From: JAEZFI01 sp044508215
GTDB lineage: Bacteria > Actinomycetota > Acidimicrobiia > Acidimicrobiales > Microtrichaceae
Assembly: GCA_044508215.1 (NCBI GenBank)
Contig: JBIQID010000030.1
Location: forward strand, 1-24,528
Length of the DNA: 24,528 nt
Direction: 5' to 3'
Made by a program: the position numbers and the translations under genes. This document shows positions 14,814 to 21,977 of this stretch, piece after piece; within the stretch, counting starts at the first letter, position 1, and the number at the start of each line of letters is the position of its first letter. Below the pieces are notes generated by a model. It did no database searches. It worked only from the letters and a program-made list of their open reading frames with translations, and was not told the origin of the DNA.

Positions 14814-15929
14814 TCAGCCCTCGAACGCTGCTCGGATCGCTGCGACCACCCGGTCCACGTCCTCGTCGGTCATGGCCGAGCCGCTCGGCAGGCACACGCC
14901 ACGCTCGTACAGCTCGGCTGCGACCTCCCCGCCGACGGTCGGGGCGTGCGCGAAGACGGGCTGGAGGTGCATCGGCTTCCAGGTCGGACGGGCCTCGATC
15001 TCGGCCCGATCGAGCGCGGCGCACAGCTCGGCCGGAGCGACCGGCACCGTCGCCGGGTCCAGCTGCACGACGGTCAACCACCCGTTCGGGAGACCCCTCG
15101 GGTCCCACGGCATGAACATCACGCCCGGGAGGTCCGCCAGCGCCTCCCGGTAGCGGGCGTTGATCCGGTGCAGCGCCTCGATCTTGTTGGGCAGCGACTC
15201 CAGCTGACCGCGCCCGACCGCTGCCAGGAGGTTGGAGAGCTGGTAGTTGAACCCGGTCTCGGTGTGCTCGTAGTGGAGGACCGGCTGACGGGCCTGCGAG
15301 GCGAGGTGGCGAGCGCGTTCGATGTCCTCCGCCGAGCCGAGCAGCGCTCCCCCGCCGCCGGTGGTGATGATCTTGTTGCCGTTGAAGGAGTAGACGCCGA
15401 AGCGGCCCCACGTCCCAGCCGCCCTCCCCTGCCAGGTGGCACCGACCGCCTCAGCGGCGTCCTCGATCAGCGGCACCCCGTGGCGGGCGCACACCTCGGC
15501 CACCCGGTCGAGCTGTGCGCACTGGCCGTAGATGTCGACGACGACGACCGCTGCCGGCGGAGGGCCGGACGAGAGGGCCACGTCGAGGAGGTCCGGGTCG
15601 ATGTTCCAGGTCTCGCGCTCCGAGTCGACGAAGCGGACTGTTGCGCCGATCTGCCGGCACGCCGCCGCCGGCGCGACGAACGTGAGGGTGGGGACCACCA
15701 CCTCGTCACCTGGACCCACGCCGGCCAGCAGGAGGGCGAGGTGGATCGCCGCCGTGCCGCTCTGGAGGGCCAGGCTGGCCTCTGCGCCGGAGAGCTCCCT
15801 CAGCTCCGCCTCGAACGCCGCGACGTGCGGGCCGGCCGTGGTGATCCAGTTCGAATCGAAGGCGTCGAGGAGCAGCGCCCGTTCCCGCGGACCGACGTCG
15901 GGGGGCGAGAGGTGCAGGCGACCGGACAC
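14814..15929 (-). CDS. DegT/DnrJ/EryC1/StrS sugar aminotransferase (EpsN/PglE-like)
   Basis: A 371-aa PLP-dependent aminotransferase that would convert a 4-keto-6-deoxy nucleotide sugar to its 4-amino derivative. Motifs are SGTAAIHLALLLAGVGPGDE (58-76), the PLP-phenolate Asp157 in IEDAAEAVGATW, and the Schiff-base Lys186 in FNGNKIITTGGGGALL. The block HYEHTETGFNYQLSNLLAAVGRGQL and IEARPTWKPMHLQPVF is typical of EpsN/PglE enzymes that make UDP-bacillosamine-type sugars. GTG 15929 is chosen because the family N-terminus (LHLSPPDVG) begins here; the frame upstream is low-complexity and overlaps the divergent sugar transferase. Its divergent neighbour is a phosphoglycosyl transferase of the PglC/EpsL type, so the product probably feeds the first sugar of a lipid-linked glycan. 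The partner dehydratase and acetyltransferase are not in the window. Confidence 0.93.
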   Translation of the reverse strand: MSGRLHLSPPDVGPRERALLLDAFDSNWITTAGPHVAAFEAELRELSGAEASLALQSGTAAIHLALLLAGVGPGDEVVVPTLTFVAPAAACRQIGATVRFVDSERETWNIDPDLLDVALSSGPPPAAVVVVDIYGQCAQLDRVAEVCARHGVPLIEDAAEAVGATWQGRAAGTWGRFGVYSFNGNKIITTGGGGALLGSAEDIERARHLASQARQPVLHYEHTETGFNYQLSNLLAAVGRGQLESLPNKIEALHRINARYREALADLPGVMFMPWDPRGLPNGWLTVVQLDPATVPVAPAELCAALDRAEIEARPTWKPMHLQPVFAHAPTVGGEVAAELYERGVCLPSGSAMTDEDVDRVVAAIRAAFEG

Positions 15930-15937
15930 GAGCGGAC

Positions 15938-15943
15938 AAGGTA
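15938..15943 (-). promoter_or_regulatory. Putative -10 box (TACCTT) for the EpsN/PglE-like gene
   Basis: TACCTT on the minus strand ends 8 nt before GTG 15929 with no ribosome-binding site, consistent with a leaderless transcript. Confidence 0.45.
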
Positions 15944-15980
15944 CGGCGTCGGGCCACCGGGCGGCGCGGCACCGTCGCGG

Positions 15981-15986
15981 TACCCT
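15981..15986 (+). promoter_or_regulatory. Putative -10 box (TACCCT) for the sugar transferase
   Basis: TACCCT predicts a transcript start near 15993 and a leader of about 19 nt that contains the strong ribosome-binding site GGAGGG (16001-16006), 5 nt before ATG 16012. In contrast to its neighbours this gene therefore looks conventionally led. Confidence 0.45.
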
Positions 15987-16011
15987 GCGGCGCACTGCAC
16001 GGAGGGATGCG

Positions 16012-16599
16012 ATGGCCGAGGGGCCGTATCGGGGGAAGCGGGCGTTCGACCTCCTGGTCTGCGCAGCCGTGGCCGTGCCTGCCCTGCTGGTGGGCGCCGT
16101 GTGCGCCCTGGCCGTCCGGATCTCCTCACCCGGCCCCGTCTTCTTCCGCCAGGAGCGCATCGGGATGGGCGGACGCCCGTTCACGCTGTGGAAGTTCCGG
16201 ACGATGGTCGCGGGCGACAACCCGGCCATCCCCGACCCGGCCCGGATCACGGCGGTGGGCCGGCTGCTCCGACGGTGGTCGCTCGACGAGCTGCCGCAGC
16301 TGATCAACGTCGGCCGTGGGGAGATGAGCATCGTGGGACCCCGCCCCACCCTCGCCTACCAGGTCGAGCGGTACGACGAGGAGCAGCGTCGCCGGCTCGT
16401 CGTCCGGCCCGGGCTGACGGGGCTCGCCCAGGTGGAGGGCCGGAACTCGCTGACGTGGCCGGAGCGGATCCGCCTCGACGTGGACTACGTCGAGCGGGCC
16501 TCGTTGTGGCTGGACCTCCGGATACTGGCACGCACCCTGCCGTCACTCGTCTCCGGGCGGGGCGTCGAGGGACACCCGGTGGACGACCCGCTGGTGTGA
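16012..16599 (+). CDS. Initiating sugar transferase (PglC/EpsL-like monotopic phosphoglycosyl transferase)
   Basis: A 195-aa protein, the size of the minimal monotopic phosphoglycosyl transferases. An N-terminal hydrophobic re-entrant helix (about 11-35, with SPGP just after) is followed by FFRQERIGMGGRPFTLWKFR (44-63), the catalytic Asp92-Glu93 dyad in SLDELPQLINVGRGEMSIVG (90-109), RPGLTGLAQV (132-141) and DVDYVERASLWLDLRIL. These enzymes move a sugar-1-phosphate from a UDP-sugar to undecaprenyl phosphate at the inner face of the membrane, which starts assembly of exopolysaccharide, O-chain-like polymer or protein glycan. The divergent aminotransferase suggests a 4-amino-6-deoxy sugar donor, which is inference. 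It is convergent with asnB (24 bp gap). Confidence 0.95.
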   Translation: MAEGPYRGKRAFDLLVCAAVAVPALLVGAVCALAVRISSPGPVFFRQERIGMGGRPFTLWKFRTMVAGDNPAIPDPARITAVGRLLRRWSLDELPQLINVGRGEMSIVGPRPTLAYQVERYDEEQRRRLVVRPGLTGLAQVEGRNSLTWPERIRLDVDYVERASLWLDLRILARTLPSLVSGRGVEGHPVDDPLV

Positions 16600-16623
16600 G
16601 GCCGTCCGACGGATCGGGGTTGG

Positions 16624-18561
16624 TCAGCCGCTGACGTTCCGCTGCGCAGCCCACTCCACGAACATCAGCACCGGCCACAGCCGGTAGGCGTCGTCCCGGC
16701 GGCCTGCGAGGTGCCGCTGCCACGCCCGCCGCAGCGGCTCCGGGTCGATGAAGGCGTCCAGGAGGTCGCTCGCCAACCGCTCCTCGGCCCAGCCACGCAT
16801 CGGGCCGCGCAGCCACTCGTCGACGGGGAGGCCGAACCCGGCCTTCGGCCGCTCGACCAGTTCGGCTGGGACACGGCGGTGGAGGAGCCGGCGCAGGACC
16901 CGCTTCGACGTGCCGTCGCCGACCAGCAGATGGATGGGCAGGGAGGCGGCCAGCTCGACGATGTCGCGGTCGAGGAGCGGCAGCCGCGCCTCGAGGCCCA
17001 CCGACATGGACGCCCTGTCGACCTTCGCCAGCACGTCGTCGGGGAGGTAGGTGGCGGAGTCGATGGCCATCATCGACTCGACGAACCCCTCCGTCGGCGG
17101 CCACCGCCACGGCTCGTGCGGGAGCGCCGAGGCCTCACGGGCGCCACGGACGAGGCGTTCCGGGTGGTCCCAGTGGGAGACGAGGCGCCCGTAGAGCTCT
17201 TGGGGGCTCGACGCTGCTGCCACGTCCGCCACCTTCGCGACCTTCAGCCCCAGCTGTCGCGGTCGGCGGGACCTCGGCACGAGGCGCGCCGCCCGGTCCC
17301 ACGCGGCAGGGGGTGGCAGGGCGAGCGCGCGGGCCGCGACGCGGCGCGCTGGGACCGGCACCGTCGAGAGCCGGTCCCAGAGGGCGGGGGCCCACCGGTA
17401 GCGGTTGTAGCCGCCGAACAGCTCGTCGCCGCCGTCGCCCGACAGCGCGACGGTGACGTGGCGGCGGGCCAGCCGGCTCACGAGGAGCACCGGGAGGAGC
17501 GAAGGGTCGCCGAACGGCTCGTCGTGGACGTCGCCGATCCGATCGAGGGCTGCGAGCGCGTCCTGCGGCGTCACCCTCAGGGTCGTGTGGTCGGTGCCGA
17601 GGTGGGCCGCGACGGCAGCCGCGTCGCGGGACTCGTCGAAGTCGGCGGCGTCCGTGCCGACGGTGAAGGTGCGGAGGGGCTGGTCCGACGCCGCCTGGGC
17701 GGCCGCCACCACCGTCGAGCTGTCGATGCCGCCCGAGAGGAACGCCCCCACCGGCACGTCGGCGGAGAGTCGCCTGCGCACCGAGCGGGCCAGGAGCTCG
17801 TCGAGCCGGTCGACCGCGTCGTCGAGGGCGCCGGCGAAGGAGCGGTCGCCGGAGAAGGCGTCGAGGACGGACCAGTACCGCCGCCGAGCGATCTGGTCAC
17901 CTGCTGCGTCGAACGTGAGGATCTGACCTGGCTCCACCTTCGAGACGCCCTCGAAGATGGTGCGAGGTGCCGGGACGTAGCCGTAGCGGAGGAAGAGCCC
18001 GAGGGCGTCGCGATCGATCACCGGTTCCAGGTCGGGGTGGGCCCGCAGGGAGTCGAGGGACGACCCGAAGACCACCTCGCCCGTCGCCAGACGAGCGTGG
18101 TGGAGGGGCTTCTCGCCCATCCGGTCCCGGACCAGGTGGAGCTGCCGCTCGGCGCGGTCCCAGATCCCGATGGCGAACATCCCGTCGATGCGGTCGAGGG
18201 TCCCGGCGACGCCCCACCTGCTGATCGCCTCCACGAGGACCTCGGTGTCGCTGTGGCCCCGCCACGTGGCGCCGTGCGCCTCCAGCTGGGCCCGCAGCTC
18301 GACGTGGTCGTACACCTCGCCGTTGAAGGTGAGGACCCAGCGGCCCTCCGCCGACTCCATCGGCTGGTGGCCGCGTTCGGAGAGGTCCACCACGGCGAGC
18401 CTCCGGTGGCCGAGCCCGATGCCGGCGCGCTCGTCCACCCAGGTGCCGGCGCCATCCGGTCCCCGACGGCGGACCGGCTCGCACATCGCCTCGAGGATGG
18501 CTGCGGTCTCCTGGCGGGTGCGCTTCCGTGACGCCTGCAGGACGCCGACGATGCCGCACAT
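16624..18561 (-). CDS. asnB: Asparagine synthase (glutamine-hydrolysing)
   Basis: A 645-aa two-domain amidotransferase starting MCGIVGVL. Cys2 is the N-terminal nucleophile of the glutaminase domain (about 1-210; also RRRGPDGAGTW, NGEVYDH and GHSDTEVL). The synthase domain has the PP-loop SGGIDSS (276-282) and ALSGDGGDELFGGYNRYRW. ATG 18561 is fixed because Cys must follow the initiator Met; the longer frame to 18654 is leader sequence. Members produce asparagine from aspartate, but paralogues inside polysaccharide loci are often thought to amidate sugar acids. Its place between a phosphoglycosyl transferase and a sugar aminotransferase makes the latter possible; sequence alone does not decide. 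Confidence 0.94.
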   Translation of the reverse strand: MCGIVGVLQASRKRTRQETAAILEAMCEPVRRRGPDGAGTWVDERAGIGLGHRRLAVVDLSERGHQPMESAEGRWVLTFNGEVYDHVELRAQLEAHGATWRGHSDTEVLVEAISRWGVAGTLDRIDGMFAIGIWDRAERQLHLVRDRMGEKPLHHARLATGEVVFGSSLDSLRAHPDLEPVIDRDALGLFLRYGYVPAPRTIFEGVSKVEPGQILTFDAAGDQIARRRYWSVLDAFSGDRSFAGALDDAVDRLDELLARSVRRRLSADVPVGAFLSGGIDSSTVVAAAQAASDQPLRTFTVGTDAADFDESRDAAAVAAHLGTDHTTLRVTPQDALAALDRIGDVHDEPFGDPSLLPVLLVSRLARRHVTVALSGDGGDELFGGYNRYRWAPALWDRLSTVPVPARRVAARALALPPPAAWDRAARLVPRSRRPRQLGLKVAKVADVAAASSPQELYGRLVSHWDHPERLVRGAREASALPHEPWRWPPTEGFVESMMAIDSATYLPDDVLAKVDRASMSVGLEARLPLLDRDIVELAASLPIHLLVGDGTSKRVLRRLLHRRVPAELVERPKAGFGLPVDEWLRGPMRGWAEERLASDLLDAFIDPEPLRRAWQRHLAGRRDDAYRLWPVLMFVEWAAQRNVSG

Positions 18562-18593
18562 CAGCTGGACCCCCGCCCCGCTGCGTCCCTCAT

Positions 18594-18635
18594 CTGGCCC
18601 AGACCCCTCTGCCGCGCACCTGGCCCAGACCCCTC
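18594..18635 (-). repeat. Two 16-bp direct repeats in the asnB leader
   Basis: GAGGGGTCTGGGCCAG (minus-strand reading) occurs perfectly at 18594-18609 and 18620-18635, spaced 26 bp start to start (about 2.5 helical turns). Both lie between the putative asnB -10 and ATG 18561. They may be regulator sites or an RNA element; nothing identifies the binding factor. Confidence 0.7.
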
Positions 18636-18657
18636 CGTCCCGATGGCCGACCACGCG

Positions 18658-18663
18658 ACGTTA
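18658..18663 (-). promoter_or_regulatory. Putative -10 box (TAACGT) for asnB
   Basis: TAACGT on the minus strand fits TANNNT and predicts a leader of about 90 nt, which would contain the two direct repeats and the GGGGCGGGGG run before ATG 18561. No -35 is evident. Confidence 0.3.
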
Positions 18664-18687
18664 CCGCTGGGCCCCTTGCCGTTCTGC

Positions 18688-18723
18688 TGTGCGATCTCCG
18701 CCCGATCGGGCGGAGATCGCACA
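18688..18723. repeat. Perfect 36-bp palindrome between divergent genes
   Basis: The half-site TGTGCGATCTCCGCCCGA is followed directly by its exact reverse complement, centred between 18705 and 18706. Pairing continues outward with two mismatches and one wobble to 18681 and 18730, about 50 bp in all. It lies between asnB and the WecE-like gene, 26 bp upstream of the putative asnB -10 and about 45 bp upstream of GTG 18768. It could be an operator for both promoters, a transcription barrier, or one copy of a dispersed palindromic repeat. Confidence 0.9.
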
Positions 18724-18754
18724 ACGAAACAGCGGTCCGAGCCGAGCGCCGTGC

Positions 18755-18760
18755 CAACAT
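18755..18760 (+). promoter_or_regulatory. Weak -10-like box (CAACAT) for the WecE-like gene
   Basis: CAACAT is followed by 7 nt and then GTG 18768. The spacing fits a leaderless start, but the first base departs from TANNNT. A similar GAACAT lies 6 nt upstream of ATG 12002. Confidence 0.3.
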
Positions 18761-18767
18761 CGCGTCC

Positions 18768-19877
18768 GTGGGGTCCGACCGACTGATCAGGCTCAACGCG
18801 GTCGATCCCTCCGGCGGTGACGGCTCGGCTCGCGAAGCCCGTGCCGCGGTGACGGCTCGCCTCACCGAGCTGCTCGACCACCCGCCGGCGGTGCTCCTCA
18901 CCGGGTCCTGCACGCACGCCCTGGAGGCCGCGGCGCTGCTCAGCGGTGTGGGACCGGGCGACGAGGTGGTCGTCCCCGCGTTCACGTTCCCGTCGACGGC
19001 CACGGCGTTCCTCCTCCGGGGCGCGACCGTGCGCTTCGCCGACATCCGGGAGCACGACGGGAACATCGACCCCGCGAGCGTCGCGGCCCGGCTGAGCGAG
19101 CGGACCAAGGTGGTGGTCGCCGTGCACTACGCCGGGGTCCCGGCCGACGTCGCAGCGCTCGCCGAGCTCGCCTCGACGGTCGGAGCGTCGATCGTGGAGG
19201 ACGCCGCCCACGGGCTCCACACCCGCGTCGCGGGTCGTCCCCTCGGGCGAGCAGGCACGTTCGCCTGCTTCAGCTTCCACCGGACGAAGAACGTCACGGC
19301 GGGCGACGGCGGTGCGCTGGTGGTGAACGACGCGGACCTCGTCGCTGCGGCCCAGGCAGCGATCGACAAGGGCACCAACCGGGCAGAGTTCGAGGCGGGA
19401 CGCGTCCCCGCCTACGACTGGACCGGCCTCGGATCGGCGTGGCACCTCCCCGACTCGGCGCTTCCCACGCTGGATGCCTCGCTCCGTGCTGCCGGCGAGG
19501 TGCAGCAGGTACGGCGGCGGGTGTGGGACCGCTACCGCGCCGAGCTGGCGAGCTGGGCCGGCGAGGTGGGCGCCCGGCTGCCGCAGGTGCCCGCCGACGT
19601 CGAGCACCCCGCCCACATCTACTGGGCCCGCCTCCCCGACGGCTGGGACCGCGACGCGATCGTCACCCGCTGCCGCGAGCAGGGCGTGGAGGTCGCCCGC
19701 CACTTCGGCGCCCTCCCCGCCAGCCCCTACGGCCGCTCGATCGCTCGTCCCGACGACGGCTGCCCCGTCGCCCAGCGCTTCGCCCGCCAGCTCATCCGCC
19801 TCCCCCTCCACCACCAGCTCACCGACGCCGACGTCGACCGGGTCCTCGAGGTGGTCACCGCCCTCCGCCCCGCCTGA
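18768..19877 (+). CDS. DegT-family sugar aminotransferase (WecE-like)
   Basis: A 369-aa PLP-dependent aminotransferase of the DegT/DnrJ/EryC1/StrS fold. Motifs are LLTGSCTHALEAAALLSGVG (43-62), DEVVVPAFTFPSTATAFLLR (65-84), PLP Asp145 in VEDAAHGLHTRV and Lys174 in FSFHRTKNVTAGDGGALVV. FHxTKN with the following glycine-rich segment is the signature of WecE, which makes dTDP-4-amino-4,6-dideoxygalactose; the exact nucleotide sugar here is not proven. GTG 18768 is preferred over longer readings because upstream sequence holds the palindrome. It differs clearly from the EpsN/PglE-like enzyme, so the locus appears to make two different amino sugars. Confidence 0.9.
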   Translation: MGSDRLIRLNAVDPSGGDGSAREARAAVTARLTELLDHPPAVLLTGSCTHALEAAALLSGVGPGDEVVVPAFTFPSTATAFLLRGATVRFADIREHDGNIDPASVAARLSERTKVVVAVHYAGVPADVAALAELASTVGASIVEDAAHGLHTRVAGRPLGRAGTFACFSFHRTKNVTAGDGGALVVNDADLVAAAQAAIDKGTNRAEFEAGRVPAYDWTGLGSAWHLPDSALPTLDASLRAAGEVQQVRRRVWDRYRAELASWAGEVGARLPQVPADVEHPAHIYWARLPDGWDRDAIVTRCREQGVEVARHFGALPASPYGRSIARPDDGCPVAQRFARQLIRLPLHHQLTDADVDRVLEVVTALRPA

Positions 19878-19880
19878 CCC

Positions 19881-20074
19881 GATCCGGACAACTTCAAGCT
19901 GTCCGCATGTGAACGCACAGGTCGCCCGGATCAGGACAGGTACAACCTGTCCACATCCGCCGGCCAGATCAGGACAACTTCAGGCTGTCCGCATGTGGAC
20001 GCACAGGTCGCCCGGATCAGGACAGGTACAACCTGTCCGCATCCGCCGACCAGATCAGGACCGGTCCGGATCAG
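19881..20074. repeat. 86-bp tandem repeat with four GGACA...TGTCC palindromes
   Basis: Two copies (19881-19966 and 19967-20052) differ at 5 of 86 positions, and a third begins at 20053 and breaks off at the stop codon of the next gene. Each copy holds an imperfect palindrome GGACAACTTCARGCTGTCC (19886-19904, 19972-19990) and a near-perfect one GGACAGGTACAACCTGTCC (8-bp arms, 3-nt loop; 19934-19952, 20020-20038). The partial third copy carries GGACCGGTCC (20058-20067). Centres alternate 48 and 38 bp. It lies between two convergent genes, so bidirectional termination or a REP/BIME-like element is plausible. The units match no family I can name. Confidence 0.93.
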
Positions 20075-20784
20075 TCGAGGGGGTGGTTCAGCGCGGCGTC
20101 CCACTCGGCGGCGCGGCGGGGGGCCTGGCGGTACCGGCGGTCGAGGCCCAGGACGGCCTGGACGGCGCGGTTGACGGCGCCGCGGACCGGGTCGATCGGG
20201 CGGAGGACCTCGAGGAAGAGGGTGACGCGGTCGCACTCGCCGCGGTTCCAGGCGGCGTGCGGCTGGGTGTCGTCGAAGAGGATCCCCTCCCCCTCGACGT
20301 AGGGGACGACCTCGTCCCCCACCTGGAGCGCGGCGCCGCCGGTCGACACCACGCCGAGGTGGTAGCGCAGCACACCGGCGTTGGGGCCACGGTGCTCGTG
20401 CAGTCCGGCGCCCGGGGCGAGCACCGACCAGAGCGCGGAGCGGATGCCGGGCACCTCGAGCGCAGCGGCCGTCGTCACCGGGAACCGTCGAGCGAGCTCG
20501 GGCACCGCCCGGCCCTTCGACACGAGGAGGCCGGCACGCCACGGCTCGGAGGCACCCTGCGGCTCGCCCAGCAGGTCGTCGAGCAGCGGCAGCCGTCCGC
20601 CGGCACCCACGAAGCGGTCCCACTCCGCACGGATCTCGGGCGTCCGGCCCGCCAGGCGCTCGTGCCAGGCCACGCCACCCAGCGGGCGCGGGTTCTCGGC
20701 CGACCCCTCGGCCCGTCGCACCAGCTCGTTGTTCCGGCGCACGAGCGCCCCGGCCACAGCCTCGGCGAGCGCGCCGGGCTTCAC
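20071..20784 (-). CDS. Aspartyl/asparaginyl beta-hydroxylase-like (LpxO-type) protein
   Basis: A 237-aa protein with the double-stranded beta-helix of the aspartyl/asparaginyl beta-hydroxylase family, Fe(II)/2-oxoglutarate dioxygenases that use only two His ligands. The core is SVLAPGAGLHEHRGPNAGVLRYHLG with the first ligand His131, then EGEGILFDDTQPHAAWN with the second ligand His176, and the 2-oxoglutarate-binding Arg186 in CDRVTLFLEVLRP. Relatives hydroxylate protein Asp/Asn or, as LpxO, lipid A acyl chains; lipid A is not expected here, so the substrate is open. GTG 20784 overlaps the stop of the upstream amidohydrolase (GTGA), so it is the third gene of that operon. The C-terminal 40 residues are basic and not conserved-looking. 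Confidence 0.9.
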   Translation of the reverse strand: MKPGALAEAVAGALVRRNNELVRRAEGSAENPRPLGGVAWHERLAGRTPEIRAEWDRFVGAGGRLPLLDDLLGEPQGASEPWRAGLLVSKGRAVPELARRFPVTTAAALEVPGIRSALWSVLAPGAGLHEHRGPNAGVLRYHLGVVSTGGAALQVGDEVVPYVEGEGILFDDTQPHAAWNRGECDRVTLFLEVLRPIDPVRGAVNRAVQAVLGLDRRYRQAPRRAAEWDAALNHPLD

Positions 20785-21977
20785 CCGAGGTCGAGCCCGT
20801 ACAGCGCCGCGGCGTTGCCGCCGGCGATCGCCTGCTGATCGGCCGGGTCCAGCTCGGCGATCGCCTCGGCGAGCATCGCGGTCGTCCCCGGGTGCTTCGC
20901 ATCCGGATGCGGGAAGTCGGACGCCCAGATGATGCGATCAGCGCCGACCAGCGGCGACCGGGCGGTGAACGCAAGGGTCGACTCGTCGGCGTCGAAGCTG
21001 ATCCAGCACTGGCGGCGGAAGATCGCGGACGGCTCCTCGGTGAGCCACGGGACGTCCCACGAGTAGATCCGGTAGTGGTGGTCGAGGCGCTCGAGCCACG
21101 GGACGATCCACCCGCCGTTCGCCTCGAGGAACGCCACCCGCAGATCGGGGAACCGGCCGAGGACGCCGCCGGCCGTCATGAACGTCACCGCCGACATCAT
21201 GTCGACCGGGTTGCCGATCGCCTGGCTGAAGAAGATGTTGTCGGACCCGTAGTCCTCCTGGTCCTGCACCGGGATGTCGGAGGTGCCGAGGCGCCCGATC
21301 CGCAGGCCCTGGACAGCGCCGGGGAGGTCGTTCGACGCCAGCGGGTGGAAGCCGACGGGGAGGCCGGTCTCGGAGGCCGCGCGCCAGATCGGGTCGTAGA
21401 CCTCGTTGTTCAGCGGCTTCCAGTCCACGGCGGGGTTCGGCCGAACCTGCACGCCGACGATGTGCGGGAGCTCGGCGACCCGCCGGATCTCGGCCGCCGC
21501 CCGCTCGGGATCGAGGTGCGGCAGGATCGCCACTCCGTGGAGCCGGCCCTGGCCCTTCGCGCAGAGGTCCGACAGCCAGTCGTTGTAGACCCGGCACTGC
21601 ACCTCGGCGAACTCGAGCGACCGGAGGTGCTGGAAGGTCAGCAGCATCGTCGGGTACAGCACCGACTGCGCGATGTCGTCCGCGTCGAGGGCGGCGAGGC
21701 GGGCCTCCGCCTCCCAGCAGTACGCGGGGAGGTCGGCGTAGGCGAGCGCCCCGGAGTGGGCCTTCACCCGGGTCTTCTCGTCGAAGCCGCCCGCGGCGGC
21801 GAGCGCCATCACCGCCGCCTCCATCTTCATGTCCTCGAGCGTGAGCCACTCGACGCCGTCGTCCTCGGTGTGGACCTGCCAGATGGTGTCGCGGTACTCC
21901 TCGGGCGCGTACTCGATGAAGGCCGTCGGCGGCTCCAGCAGGTGGCCGTCTGCGTCCACGAAGGTGAGGTCGCTCAC
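20781..21977 (-). CDS. Amidohydrolase family protein (amidohydrolase 2), first of pair by similarity
   Basis: A 398-aa TIM-barrel hydrolase/decarboxylase of the ACMSD-like amidohydrolase-2 group. Expected metal-site residues are visible: DADGH (8-12), His211 in GLPVGFHPLA and Asp354 in WASDFPHPD. The segments VLYPTMLLTFQHLRSLE, VYNDWLSDLCAKGQGRLHGVA and RFPDLRVAFLEANGGWIVPWLERLDHH are typical of the actinobacterial members, which are usually found with lipid or aromatic catabolism genes. GTG 21977 overlaps the preceding stop (GTGA). The substrate is not evident. It pairs with the next gene upstream as a paralogue with low identity, and both share the same operon with the hydroxylase. Confidence 0.93.
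   Translation of the reverse strand: MSDLTFVDADGHLLEPPTAFIEYAPEEYRDTIWQVHTEDDGVEWLTLEDMKMEAAVMALAAAGGFDEKTRVKAHSGALAYADLPAYCWEAEARLAALDADDIAQSVLYPTMLLTFQHLRSLEFAEVQCRVYNDWLSDLCAKGQGRLHGVAILPHLDPERAAAEIRRVAELPHIVGVQVRPNPAVDWKPLNNEVYDPIWRAASETGLPVGFHPLASNDLPGAVQGLRIGRLGTSDIPVQDQEDYGSDNIFFSQAIGNPVDMMSAVTFMTAGGVLGRFPDLRVAFLEANGGWIVPWLERLDHHYRIYSWDVPWLTEEPSAIFRRQCWISFDADESTLAFTARSPLVGADRIIWASDFPHPDAKHPGTTAMLAEAIAELDPADQQAIAGGNAAALYGLDLG

Noticed and set aside
11897..18628. Shared TGGCCCAG motif upstream of 12002 and asnB as a common operator
   Set aside because: An 8-mer of this composition is expected about twice by chance in a GC-rich 24-kb window, so the sharing has no weight.
19881..20074. 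CRISPR array
   Set aside because: The repeat unit is 86 bp with internal palindromes and no unique spacers between identical short repeats; only two and a bit copies and no cas genes.
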